Assembly (NCBI GenBank): GCA_947501845.1
Contig: CANMXP010000013.1
Coordinates: 1 to 64,000 of the forward strand
Reading direction: 5' to 3'
DNA: 64,000 bases
From: an uncultured Flavobacteriaceae bacterium
GTDB taxonomy: Bacteria > Bacteroidota > Bacteroidia > Flavobacteriales > Flavobacteriaceae
The number at the start of each line of letters is the position of its first letter. Position 1 is the stretch's first letter. A program made the position numbers and the translations under genes. Shown here one piece after another: positions 8,833 to 17,800 of the stretch. The notes beneath the pieces were generated by a model. It did not search any database, had not been told where the DNA came from, and saw nothing but the letters and a program-made list of their open reading frames with translations.

Positions 8833-9438
8833 ATGTTAAGTAACAGACTAAAATTTTTATGGATAGCCCCGCTTTTAATGGCTTTTCAATGTGATGACGA
8901 TTTTGTTCCGCTTGAGTACAATCCCTACAAAACGAACGTGACACCTAATTTGAATTTTTCACCGAACGATACGATCTGGATATATGGGAGAACATCCAGT
9001 AAAGTGTTCGACCCTTCCGTAAACGATTCTGTTTTTAGCGACAGCCCCCAAGATGACCTATTTTCAATATATAGATTCATCCCACCTACCAAAGGTTCCA
9101 ACTGTATAGATGCAGTCGACAGATTTGAGCTGATTTCGGATAAGGGCGAAGTCTCGTTTCTTCCGTCCTGTCCAAATGCGCATGTCGCTATCTTTCCCGA
9201 ATTGGAGAGCAACAATGTTTCCTACATCTATAGGATCGGGTTAAGACCCACCGATCTTGGAGATTATGTCATAAGTTGGAGAGATGCCGAGATCCAAAAC
9301 CCGAACAGGAATGAATTTATAATAGAGGATTATCCGCTTAAATACTATCCAAATGAAATTGGATTTAATTCCTGTGAATCAGTTGGTTGGCGATCACTGG
9401 ATGAGTCCGATAAGGAATATTATTTTAAAGTCGAATAA
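8833..9438 (+). CDS. Lipoprotein, unknown function
   Basis: A 201-residue protein with a short lipoprotein signal ending LLMAFQC (Cys at about 19) followed by Asp residues, as is common for outer-membrane lipoproteins. The mature part is rich in Asp, Asn and aromatic residues and looks like a beta sandwich. There are three further cysteines, two of them close together (SNCIDAVD, LPSCPNAH). No family recognised. Gaps of about 50 and 35 bp to its neighbours suggest one operon, 8118-10019. Confidence 0.7.
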   Translation: MLSNRLKFLWIAPLLMAFQCDDDFVPLEYNPYKTNVTPNLNFSPNDTIWIYGRTSSKVFDPSVNDSVFSDSPQDDLFSIYRFIPPTKGSNCIDAVDRFELISDKGEVSFLPSCPNAHVAIFPELESNNVSYIYRIGLRPTDLGDYVISWRDAEIQNPNRNEFIIEDYPLKYYPNEIGFNSCESVGWRSLDESDKEYYFKVE

Positions 9439-9473
9439 AAACATTTTTGATAAACTTTAATTTTTGATTCTCC

Positions 9474-10019
9474 ATGAGAAAACCCTTCATTTTATACATT
9501 TTATTTTTTGGACAACTGGGATTTGCGCAAAGTTCAAAACCTGATTCCCCAGACTATATAGGACGTTTAAATCTAGGTCCGCATGGCTTGGAAATCTCAT
9601 ATGAACTGCCTTTTTCAAAAAGTATTATTTGGGAAAATAACCTGGGGATCGGAATGGGGATGGAAGGCCATAGCAGTTCGGCTTCCTATACATTTTACCT
9701 TGACCGGCCCGTGCCTTTTGTCAAATCCCAGCTCAAATGGTTGTACAATAGAAAAAAGCGTCGGTCAAAAGGCAGGAGCCTGCACAACAATTCCGGAAAC
9801 TTCGTTGGGTTGCAAAGTAAGTACAGCTTTGGCGATTCAGACCTTTTGGATAATAATCGGGCTCTATTGGTCGAAATACATTGGGGAATGCAGAAGAATC
9901 TTGGAGAGCGGTTCATATTCAACCTACATCTGGGTCTGGGACTTATGGGTGATTTTGATAATTTGGAAGGTGTTCTTACGCCGACCTTTGGGTTTCGTTT
10001 TGGGTACAGGATTTTTTAA
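9474..10019 (+). CDS. Outer-membrane beta-barrel protein, small
   Basis: A 181-residue protein with a signal peptide (ILYILFFGQLGFAQ) and alternating glycine/aromatic strands (NLGIGMGMEG, FNLHLGLGLMGD, TFGFRFGYRIF). It ends in an aromatic residue, as expected for BamA-inserted barrels. A basic loop (RKKRRSKGRS) sits near the middle. No specific family identified. It is probably the last gene of the operon starting at 8118. Confidence 0.7.
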   Translation: MRKPFILYILFFGQLGFAQSSKPDSPDYIGRLNLGPHGLEISYELPFSKSIIWENNLGIGMGMEGHSSSASYTFYLDRPVPFVKSQLKWLYNRKKRRSKGRSLHNNSGNFVGLQSKYSFGDSDLLDNNRALLVEIHWGMQKNLGERFIFNLHLGLGLMGDFDNLEGVLTPTFGFRFGYRIF

Positions 10020-10463
10020 ATTCTCAGAAGTTATTGAATCCTAGATCAGTATTTAAAATCCCGTCCGTGCCTGTCCAAATGAAGTTGTTTCAAGGGGAAG
10101 CCGAACCGATGGAACAAGCCAATACTACACCGAAGCTAAACTCGTAAAATGTTCCCCTGAAGGGATAGGAACTGATCAAGGACGACAGGTTTTAGGCAAG
10201 AAGATTTCCATTGTCCCATCGCTCTCTTTTTTCATCCCCAATTCAACCTATTTCAACACTTTTTTTAGCATGGTATTATGTTAAAATTAACATTTGCATA
10301 AGGCGGTCTTGCTTCAAATGGGATTGGTCTTTAGAGCACTACAGTGAGTTTGTGCACAGAGTCCTCACCATTATGAAAACTTCCCCAGATTTAGAGGGAC
10401 GACGGATTTTAAAGCAGAGAGCATTGCATAAGCCATTACTTGAAATTATTTAACAGCTACACA
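10020..10463. other. Non-coding stretch with regulatory element
   Basis: No supported gene. The short plus-strand frame at 10211-10453 overlaps the regulatory element, has no family features, and is not called. The notable content is the element copy at 10214-10261. Confidence 0.5.
10214..10261 (+). promoter_or_regulatory. TCCCA-N16-TCCCA-N17-CACTT element, copy 4
   Basis: TCCCA at 10214, TCCCC at 10235 and CACTT at 10257, followed by TTTTTAGCATGG. It lies 203 bp upstream of the small coiled-coil gene at 10464 and the lipoprotein at 10734. Confidence 0.65.
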
Positions 10464-10703
10464 ATGAGCATAAGGAAACCATACAAAAAAATCCTAGAGG
10501 AAAACAAAAGGCTTGAGAAAGAGAAGAAAAAGCAGATAGAAGAGAATAAACGACTCCTGGCTGATATCAAGACATTAGTGCAAAAAGAATTTTCGCCCGA
10601 TAGAGTATTCGTGGAGTCAAAATGGCGGAAACACTTTAATAAGGAGGAGACTTTCAAAAAATTATGGAAAGAGATTCAGCCGAGAAGATATCCTGAGAAT
10701 TAG
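10464..10703 (+). CDS. Small coiled-coil protein
   Basis: Using the ATG at 10464 gives a 79-residue, very charged protein. Residues about 8-45 (LEENKRLEKEKKKQ and following) have the heptad pattern of a coiled coil. There is no signal peptide, so it is cytoplasmic. An in-frame start exists 24 bp upstream, but the extra residues (MKLFNSYT) look like leader. Function unknown. It lies 30 bp ahead of the next gene and probably shares its promoter. Confidence 0.5.
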   Translation: MSIRKPYKKILEENKRLEKEKKKQIEENKRLLADIKTLVQKEFSPDRVFVESKWRKHFNKEETFKKLWKEIQPRRYPEN

Positions 10704-10733
10704 ATATTAATTAACATTTAAATAAAAACTATC

Positions 10734-11633
10734 ATGAAAAATTACACGTTATTTATTTTATGCATTTTGTTCATTAGCTGTTCTCAGGAACAAGAAGAAG
10801 TCCCTTTCATGTCTACAAAAGAAACTTCCCAGTATTTAAAGTTTGTAGATGAGGAAAGCTATGAAGACCAAATAGCACTTTTGACCGATATGACTGATGA
10901 AGAACTTGTTGAATGGGCGGAAACGAACAACAAAGAAGCTCTTTTATTACGAAGGACAGGAGAAGAGCTGGAAAGACTTGGTATTGAAGATTTGGTCGTG
11001 GCCGCTATATTGAATGAGGAACATGTGATAGATATTAACAAAAAAGTGTATCGAGTGGATATTGCCAATGATGATGTACGGTCGATTAGTGCTGAAAACT
11101 TCACTGGCATTTCGGATTTTGCAAGAACCGATATCGTTGAGAGTTTTGCGATTACCGATAATGTTTTCGATCCTGAAATTAAGGATACCGATTTGACTGC
11201 AAGAAGGTGTAGGGGTGGTTGTGGCAGAGGAGGCTACAAACCAGGCAATTGGACCATTTGGAATGAAACCAGAGGTGCAAACGAAAGTATGAAAAGAAAG
11301 ATTGTTTACCAAAAAGCGGGCATTTATTTTTCATTGCAGGCAAAAATCAAAAAAACGCACTATAATTTTGGGGGTGACGTAACTTTCGGGCTTATGGTCA
11401 ATCAAAGTTATGCGGGAAATTCGACCACATCAAAATGGAAACGGAAAAAACGTTGTAAACAAGGAAATATGCATGTAGTTGGTAAAGGTGGCAACCAAAG
11501 AGAGTATAATTACCGAGGCTATTCATCATCAAGGCCATTGCACGCCTATAGATTTAAAGTTCATTTTTATGCATACAACAGTTTTGGAGCAAGTTTTGCG
11601 GAAACTAAGGAAATCACTTGTAGAAACCTTTAA
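10734..11633 (+). CDS. Lipoprotein, unknown function
   Basis: A 299-residue protein with lipoprotein signal MKNYTLFILCILFISC. Residues about 20-150 are acidic and helical (TDMTDEELVEWAETNN), which suggests an inhibitory or propeptide-like section. After a Cys/Gly-rich hinge (RRCRGGCGRGGYK, about 160-172) comes a basic, beta-rich C-terminal domain with many Tyr, Lys and Ser residues. The layout (acidic N-part, Cys-Gly hinge, basic C-part) is unusual and suggests proteolytic maturation, which is inference. A strong hairpin directly downstream (11655-11693) probably ends the transcript. Confidence 0.72.
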   Translation: MKNYTLFILCILFISCSQEQEEVPFMSTKETSQYLKFVDEESYEDQIALLTDMTDEELVEWAETNNKEALLLRRTGEELERLGIEDLVVAAILNEEHVIDINKKVYRVDIANDDVRSISAENFTGISDFARTDIVESFAITDNVFDPEIKDTDLTARRCRGGCGRGGYKPGNWTIWNETRGANESMKRKIVYQKAGIYFSLQAKIKKTHYNFGGDVTFGLMVNQSYAGNSTTSKWKRKKRCKQGNMHVVGKGGNQREYNYRGYSSSRPLHAYRFKVHFYAYNSFGASFAETKEITCRNL

Positions 11634-11654
11634 TCCCCCCTTACCTTATTATTG

Positions 11655-11693
11655 GGAACAAATAACATTTTCAATGAAAATGTTATTTGTTCC
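11655..11693 (+). terminator. 18-bp perfect hairpin that contains the next gene's start codon
   Basis: Left arm 11655-11672 (GGAACAAATAACATTTTC), three-base loop AAT, right arm 11676-11693, then CTTTT. It sits 22 bp after the stop of the upstream lipoprotein gene and is shaped like a terminator. The ATG of the DUF4249 gene (11674-11676) spans the loop and the first base of the right arm, so the structure could also hide that start in read-through RNA. Confidence 0.6.
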
Positions 11694-12534
11694 TTTTGCT
11701 ATATACCAGTTCACCTCCTGTGCTGTGGAACGTGACTATCCGTTCGATTCAGGTACTACGGAGCCTGTTGTTTTCAGTATGAACAAGGTCGACGAACCAA
11801 TAAAAGTCCAAATTTCCGAAACCATGAAGGTACTCGATACGACCAGGAATTTCATTTCCAATGCCCAGGTGTTCATATATGGGGACAATGCGATAACGGA
11901 CACTTTAAAGTATTCGGACAATTCCAAAAGCTACGTTTCAAATAAGGTCATTCAACCGAATGTGGAAGTAGGTCTTGAAGTAAAATTGGACGGGGGAGAA
12001 AAAATACTTAAATCTACCGACAGAATACCGGTACCGCCCAAAATAGATACCATTGCACTGGAAGAGGATGTCCTAAAAATATATGACGAAGGCGAAGAGG
12101 ATATTTATTCCCGTTTGACATTGACCCTGAACGAGGGGACAACAAACACCTACTACAATATAATACTCAGACTGATACCCAATGATGGAGGACAGACCTT
12201 GACCGCCTTTTTTGATGATGTCCATATTTCCGACCCAGATCTGATCAATGCCGACAATGTGTTTTATGAAAATGGTGTAATCATTAAGAACAATACCATC
12301 ATAGGTCAAAAAAAACTAGAACTATTGTTCATCGTGTACTCAAAACCTAACAATGGGGACTATTATTACGAGTTGGAGATACAGAACGTATCCGAAAACC
12401 ACTATAGATATGTAAAGGACGTTTACAACATAGAGGGAGAAGATGAAGTGTTCAATGTCTTTACGAACATAGAGGGGGGAAAAGGGGTGTTCTCCTTTTA
12501 TTCCGTATACAAAGACATCATATACCCTAATTAA
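11674..12534 (+). CDS. DUF4249 lipoprotein, partner of TonB-dependent receptor
   Basis: The open frame extends further upstream to 11479, but that part overlaps the preceding gene. The ATG at 11674 gives a clean lipoprotein signal (MKMLFVPFAIYQFTSC) and a protein of about 286 residues. The mature part has the DUF4249 layout: N-terminal Ig-like sandwich with VFIYGDNAITD, then IPVPPKIDT, then a C-terminal beta domain with DVYNIEGEDEVF. DUF4249 proteins are encoded next to TonB-dependent receptors and are thought to sit on the outer face as their lid or substrate-binding partner. The receptor starts three bases after this stop. The start codon lies in a strong hairpin. Confidence 0.82.
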   Translation: MKMLFVPFAIYQFTSCAVERDYPFDSGTTEPVVFSMNKVDEPIKVQISETMKVLDTTRNFISNAQVFIYGDNAITDTLKYSDNSKSYVSNKVIQPNVEVGLEVKLDGGEKILKSTDRIPVPPKIDTIALEEDVLKIYDEGEEDIYSRLTLTLNEGTTNTYYNIILRLIPNDGGQTLTAFFDDVHISDPDLINADNVFYENGVIIKNNTIIGQKKLELLFIVYSKPNNGDYYYELEIQNVSENHYRYVKDVYNIEGEDEVFNVFTNIEGGKGVFSFYSVYKDIIYPN

Positions 12535-12536
12535 CT

Positions 12537-14819
12537 ATGAAAAACCTAGGGACCATATGCCTTTTTTGTCTTTTGTCCTTTTCATCAATGGCACAAAAAA
12601 CTATCCTGAACGGTTTTGTACAGGACGCTCGGACCAAGGAAAAAATAATAGGTGCCACAGTTTTCAACAGGACAAATGGGCAATGGAACACCACCAATGA
12701 TCTGGGCTATTATAACATCGTTCTTGAAAGCGGCATTGAAAATGAAATAGTGGTATCTTTCATAGGTTACAGGAAATCCACTTTCTCCAAAATACCCGAT
12801 GGTAATGATTTTAAAATTTTCAATTTACAGATCGAAACATTGGATGAAGTGATCGTGATCGGGGATAGGGAACGCGACCCGACCAGAACCAGCGAAATGG
12901 GGGTCATTAATATCCAGATGGCACAGTTGGCAAAAATCCCTGCGTTGGGGGGCGAAAAAGACGTATTAAAGGGATTACAGCTCCTACCGGGCGTACAACA
13001 GGGCCAGGAAGGGAGTTCGGGCCTCTATGTCAGGGGGGGCAGCATTGACCAAAACCTATTTCTCTTGGATGACGTTGCACTGTACGACGTCAATCATTTA
13101 GGGGGCTTTATCTCCACTTTCAACCCCGATGCCCTCAATAATGTAAAATTATATAAAGGAGGGTTTCCGGCACGTTACGCCAACCGATTATCGTCCGTTG
13201 TCGATATTCGGTTAAAAAACGGAAACAAGACCAAAAGGGAGGGCAAGTTCTCGATAGGGATGTTAAGCGCAAAGGCACACTTGGAAGGGCCAATAATAAA
13301 GGACACCCTATCTTATCTCGTTTCATACAGAAGAATGCTTTACGACCTTATCGCCAGACCTATTTTCTTGTTGACAAGTGAATATTCCCTAGGGTACCAT
13401 TTTCAGGATTTCAATGCCAAGATCAACTACCAACCAACGGACAGACATGGGCTCAGCCTATTTGCCTATGCGGGCAATGACAGGCTATCTTCCCGGATAA
13501 AGGGTGACAAGAGCAGGTCAAGTCTTGATTGGGGCAATAGAATGGCTGGTTTTAAATGGGAATGGATCTTGGGCAAGAGCAGTTTGTTGAACACCACGGT
13601 CTCTTATTCAAATTTTGCGAACAAAATCAAAAACAGGACCAGGGACGAATCATTTTCCTTTTCGAGTAGGTTCAGGTCCCAATTGTACGACCTTACCATA
13701 AAATCGATCTATGAAAACAGGCTTGGGCCACGATATAATCTTATTGCAGGGTTTTCGGCTACTTCAAGGTCTTTTGAGCCCTATAGCCTAAAGGTGGAAA
13801 GCGATGACCAAAATGAACATATAGAGCGGTTCAGTTCAAATACCAAGGAAGGAACCCTGTTCATTGAAAACCATATTGATATTGGTACGCGATTAAATAT
13901 GAACTTGGGGTTCAATACGCTTTTCTATCGTGCCCAAGGCGATAATTTTATATTGCCACAGCTCAGGGCCATGCTCAACTACCAGGTAGGCGATTTTTTT
14001 TCCATAAAGGCATCCTATGGCCAAATGGCCCAGTCATTGCATTTCCTGGTCGGTGAAGGTTATTCTGATCTGTTCAATACCGATTATTGGTTGCCCGCAA
14101 ATAGTTTTGCCGAACCCGAAACATCTTGGATCGGTTCCCTGGGTGTGGCCGGGGTGGACCCCCTTGGCAGATTTTCATATACTATTGAGGCATACTATAA
14201 GGAAATGGACGGTCTTATCAACTATAAACCGGGGGAGCTGCTTAGCGACAACACCCCCTCTTGGGAAAATGTGATCGAAAAGGACGGGAACGGAAAAGCT
14301 TATGGACTGGAGCTTTTTTTAAAAAAGAAAAGTGGAAAGACCACAGGATGGTTGGGTTATACCCTGTCATATACCGACCGACAGTTTGATAACATAAACA
14401 CTGGGGAACGGTTTCCTTTTAAATATGACCGGAGACATAGTGTAAACCTTGTTGCGTTCCATAAAATACGCAAGAACATAGAACTGTCGGCCACATGGGT
14501 CTTTAATTCGGGTGAGGCCCTGACCCTGCCCACTTCAAAATATTTGGCAGATATTCCCCAAGACTACGAGCGACCGGTCTATACCTATCCCGCTAAAAAT
14601 TCCCAACGGCTAAAAGACTACCACCGTTTGGATATGGGCATAAGTTTCTCCAAACAAAAGAAAAAAGGTGTTCGGACATGGAATATCAGTCTATATAACG
14701 TGTACAACAGATTGAACGTCTTCGAATATCAAGTTGATGATACCACTGAAGTGCCCACGTATTTTGAATATACCTTATTTCCTTTTTTACCATCAATAGC
14801 ATACGAATATCAGTTTTAA
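12537..14819 (+). CDS. TonB-dependent receptor with carboxypeptidase-like N-domain
   Basis: A 760-residue outer-membrane active transporter. A signal peptide (LFCLLSFSSMAQ) is followed by a carboxypeptidase-D regulatory-like domain (residues about 20-105, ILNGFVQDARTKEKIIGATV). Next come a TonB-interacting stretch and plug domain (about 110-230, with LYVRGGSIDQNLFLLDD and GGFPARYANRLSSVVDIR), and then a barrel ending in an aromatic C-terminus (IAYEYQF). It imports an unknown substrate using proton-motive force through TonB. It is coupled to the DUF4249 gene, and a bidirectional terminator follows. Confidence 0.93.
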   Translation: MKNLGTICLFCLLSFSSMAQKTILNGFVQDARTKEKIIGATVFNRTNGQWNTTNDLGYYNIVLESGIENEIVVSFIGYRKSTFSKIPDGNDFKIFNLQIETLDEVIVIGDRERDPTRTSEMGVINIQMAQLAKIPALGGEKDVLKGLQLLPGVQQGQEGSSGLYVRGGSIDQNLFLLDDVALYDVNHLGGFISTFNPDALNNVKLYKGGFPARYANRLSSVVDIRLKNGNKTKREGKFSIGMLSAKAHLEGPIIKDTLSYLVSYRRMLYDLIARPIFLLTSEYSLGYHFQDFNAKINYQPTDRHGLSLFAYAGNDRLSSRIKGDKSRSSLDWGNRMAGFKWEWILGKSSLLNTTVSYSNFANKIKNRTRDESFSFSSRFRSQLYDLTIKSIYENRLGPRYNLIAGFSATSRSFEPYSLKVESDDQNEHIERFSSNTKEGTLFIENHIDIGTRLNMNLGFNTLFYRAQGDNFILPQLRAMLNYQVGDFFSIKASYGQMAQSLHFLVGEGYSDLFNTDYWLPANSFAEPETSWIGSLGVAGVDPLGRFSYTIEAYYKEMDGLINYKPGELLSDNTPSWENVIEKDGNGKAYGLELFLKKKSGKTTGWLGYTLSYTDRQFDNINTGERFPFKYDRRHSVNLVAFHKIRKNIELSATWVFNSGEALTLPTSKYLADIPQDYERPVYTYPAKNSQRLKDYHRLDMGISFSKQKKKGVRTWNISLYNVYNRLNVFEYQVDDTTEVPTYFEYTLFPFLPSIAYEYQF

Positions 14820-14821
14820 CC

Positions 14822-14870
14822 AATAAGCCCAAAGGCAGATAGTAAATTACTATCTGCCTTTGGGCTTATT
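14822..14870. terminator. Bidirectional terminator, 24-bp arms
   Basis: AATAAGCCCAAAGGCAGATA pairs with TATCTGCCTTTGGGCTTATT around a centre at 14846. It lies between the end of the TonB receptor gene (plus) and the end of the TraQ-like repeat gene (minus), so it can stop both transcripts. Confidence 0.85.
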
Positions 14871-14890
14871 AAGGAGTATCTTAAAATAAT

Positions 14891-17800
14891 TTAAAAGTTA
14901 CCCAAAAATACATGCGGATAACTAAGAGGAACCGTTGAATTCATTGTTTTCCAATTTGAGGTTTTTCCATTGGAAGTATGAATACGTATTTGGAAACCAT
15001 TGCCTGGATTCAGATACTTTTGGTTAAAAATTCCTGAAGTCATCGCATTGCTAACCCTATACCCACACGGCGTATCTGTATTGGAGGGTAATATTGATAG
15101 ATGTTTATCCACAATGGTAACTGTTTTTGACGTTCCCAATACCAGCACATTGCTAAAAGCCCTACTGTTTATCGTACCTGTCTCAATGGGACCATATGAA
15201 AGCTTGTATCTATAAGTTCCTCCGTTACTATTAAAGCTGGTTAGTGAGAAATTATGATTGGTAGTAACACCTTTATATTTTATGTCATAAGAAACAATTG
15301 TAGTCCCATCTGCTGCAAAATTTGCATTATTTATATAAGCCCTTACATTTGTTGAATAACTTGTTACACCTCCCAGATATACAGAAGAGCCAGTAATACA
15401 ACTGGTTATTACACCATTGCTACTTTGATATCTGGTATATCCCATAGCCCCAAACAAAATATTTGGGTTCACTACAATTTCAAAGGTTTCTGTAACTGTA
15501 TTAATGCCGTCACTAATGCTGATATCATAGATTACATCAGTAGATTTATTTGTTCTAAAATTTATGGTATTTGCTCCCGAATTGAAGTCTACTAGAATAT
15601 CAGTATTTAGTTCATAAGCTCCAAAACCAGGTGCACAAAAAGTTGATTTAAGACTGCAAAAATAACCGTTCTCATTACTTCGGGGGCTTATCTTTATAGT
15701 ATAAACTCCGGCTTCAGCAACATCAAAAACTAGAAAGCCGCTCTCGGATTGGTAGTACGAGAGTTTTGGAAATTTTATTTCCATATCGGATGGTGCCACA
15801 TTCAAGAGTCTTTGATATGTCCTGGATAATTTAGGTGCTTCTGAATTTGTGGCAATAAATCGTATTAAATGATTCCCTTCACTTGTTGGATAATAGACTC
15901 CCCCACTTGATCCTGTTGAAAAAGAAGGTATTGTTTGGCCATTTGTATAAGTGTTGCCTTTATATACAAAAGTTCCGTTACCATTAGTTGTGAAAACTAC
16001 TGAGTAAGTACTATTTCCCACTAATTCGTTTAAATTGAAATTTACACCAACATTATCATTGACAGTTACATTTGAGCTGGTTGTAGAACCTAAAAACTGA
16101 AAATCGTTAATTGATTCAATAAAAATTTCAAAAGTCTTATCCTTGCTTAGACTTTCTGAATTTGTTATAGTAAATTCTACATCATGTTCTAGTCCATCAT
16201 TCGTTCCTGTATAGCATACAACGAAATTACCAGGACTAACTGTTATAGGTTGTCCTTGACTGTAAGTGGTTCCATTATAATACACGGTTCCTGATTCAGA
16301 TGATGTAAATACCATTGTATAAGTTGAAGTGCCAACGGTTTCCGATAAATTAATATTGATATCAGCACAATCATTAACTTTAGCACTATTCACAGTAGGT
16401 ATGGCAGTAAAATTAAATTGTGATGGTATTTTATTTACTTCAATTTCAACAGTCTTACTACGTATCGATAATGTATTTTTATTTCTAACAGTAAACATTA
16501 CTTTAATATTACCTTCCTCTGTACTGGTAAAAGTCCAAGGGGTTGAGCCCGTATTGATCGGCCTATAGGTGTTTGGATTAATTGGGGTTCCATTGTTCGA
16601 TATTTGAGCGGTTTCAGAAGATGTAATTTGATATTTTACTTCATAATTGGTAAAGCTTTGTGTCGGCTCTGATATATTAAGAAAAATGTTAGTGCTTTCA
16701 CCAATTTCAATGCTTCCGTCTTGTGCAGCCGCATCAAAAGTAAATGGAACATTATCTATTGTAAATGAAATCGTTGAGCTTTTATATCTATTGTCCGAAT
16801 CCATAACTTCAACCAATATATTAACGACTCCCTGAGAGGTTCCTTCAAATAAAAATGATGTTGAACCAACATCAACTATCCCGTCACGGTAACTTCCTAG
16901 GGGTATGGTAGTATTATTTCCGGCAGTTTTAATTTGGCCATTCCCTGTAGATCCACTAGCAATACTGAACCGTACTCTATATGTTATTGAGTTATCATTA
17001 CTTTCTTGAGAAATAATAGCATAAAAGTCCTTTTGAGAATTCAAAAACAAAGAGCCATCTCCAACGGTTGATAATGTAAAATCTATACTATCATAATTAA
17101 TAGAAATATCGTCACTATTGCTTATCGGTATATCATTGGTATTGGCTACCGTAAAAGTAATATCATGGGGTCCCGAAGAACTGCCTGTATAAGCACCGGT
17201 AAAACTCCCGGGACTAACGGAAATGGGTTGACCCTGGTTATAAGAGGTTCCATTATAGTCCAAAGTTCCAGTTCCAGTGGATGTAAACACCATAGAATAA
17301 GTAGAATTACCTACGGTTTCCGTAATATTGAAATTAATAGGCACACTTTGACCAACTGTTCCATCATTAGCTGAAGGAATTGCAGTAAAAGTAAATTGAC
17401 TAACAGGAGGGTTAGTAACAATTATGTCGATCGTTTGCGTGCGAGTAACATTAGTGGTTGTATTAAGTGCAGTAAACAACAGCTCCACAGTTCCGTTTTC
17501 AGTTCCTTCAAACTTCCATGAGTACGAACCTGTATTTACATTAAAATAGGTGTTTACAGACCTTATGAGCCCCCCATCCTTTACATTACCATTTCCGTTT
17601 ATTATTTCATACTTCATTGCGTAATTGTTTCCGGAGACAAAGGTTTCTGAAATGTTAAAGTTTAAAAATGTGGATTCACCTGTTTTAATTGTATTTTTTT
17701 GTGAAGCTCCAGAAAACTCAAATTCCAATAAATAATATGTAATTGCAATATCATCACTATGACTTATTGGTACGTCGTTGGCGTTGGTTACTGTAAATAA

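Noticed and set aside
10211-10453. 80-residue plus-strand frame
   Set aside because: It overlaps the regulatory element copy and has no family features; base pattern looks non-coding.
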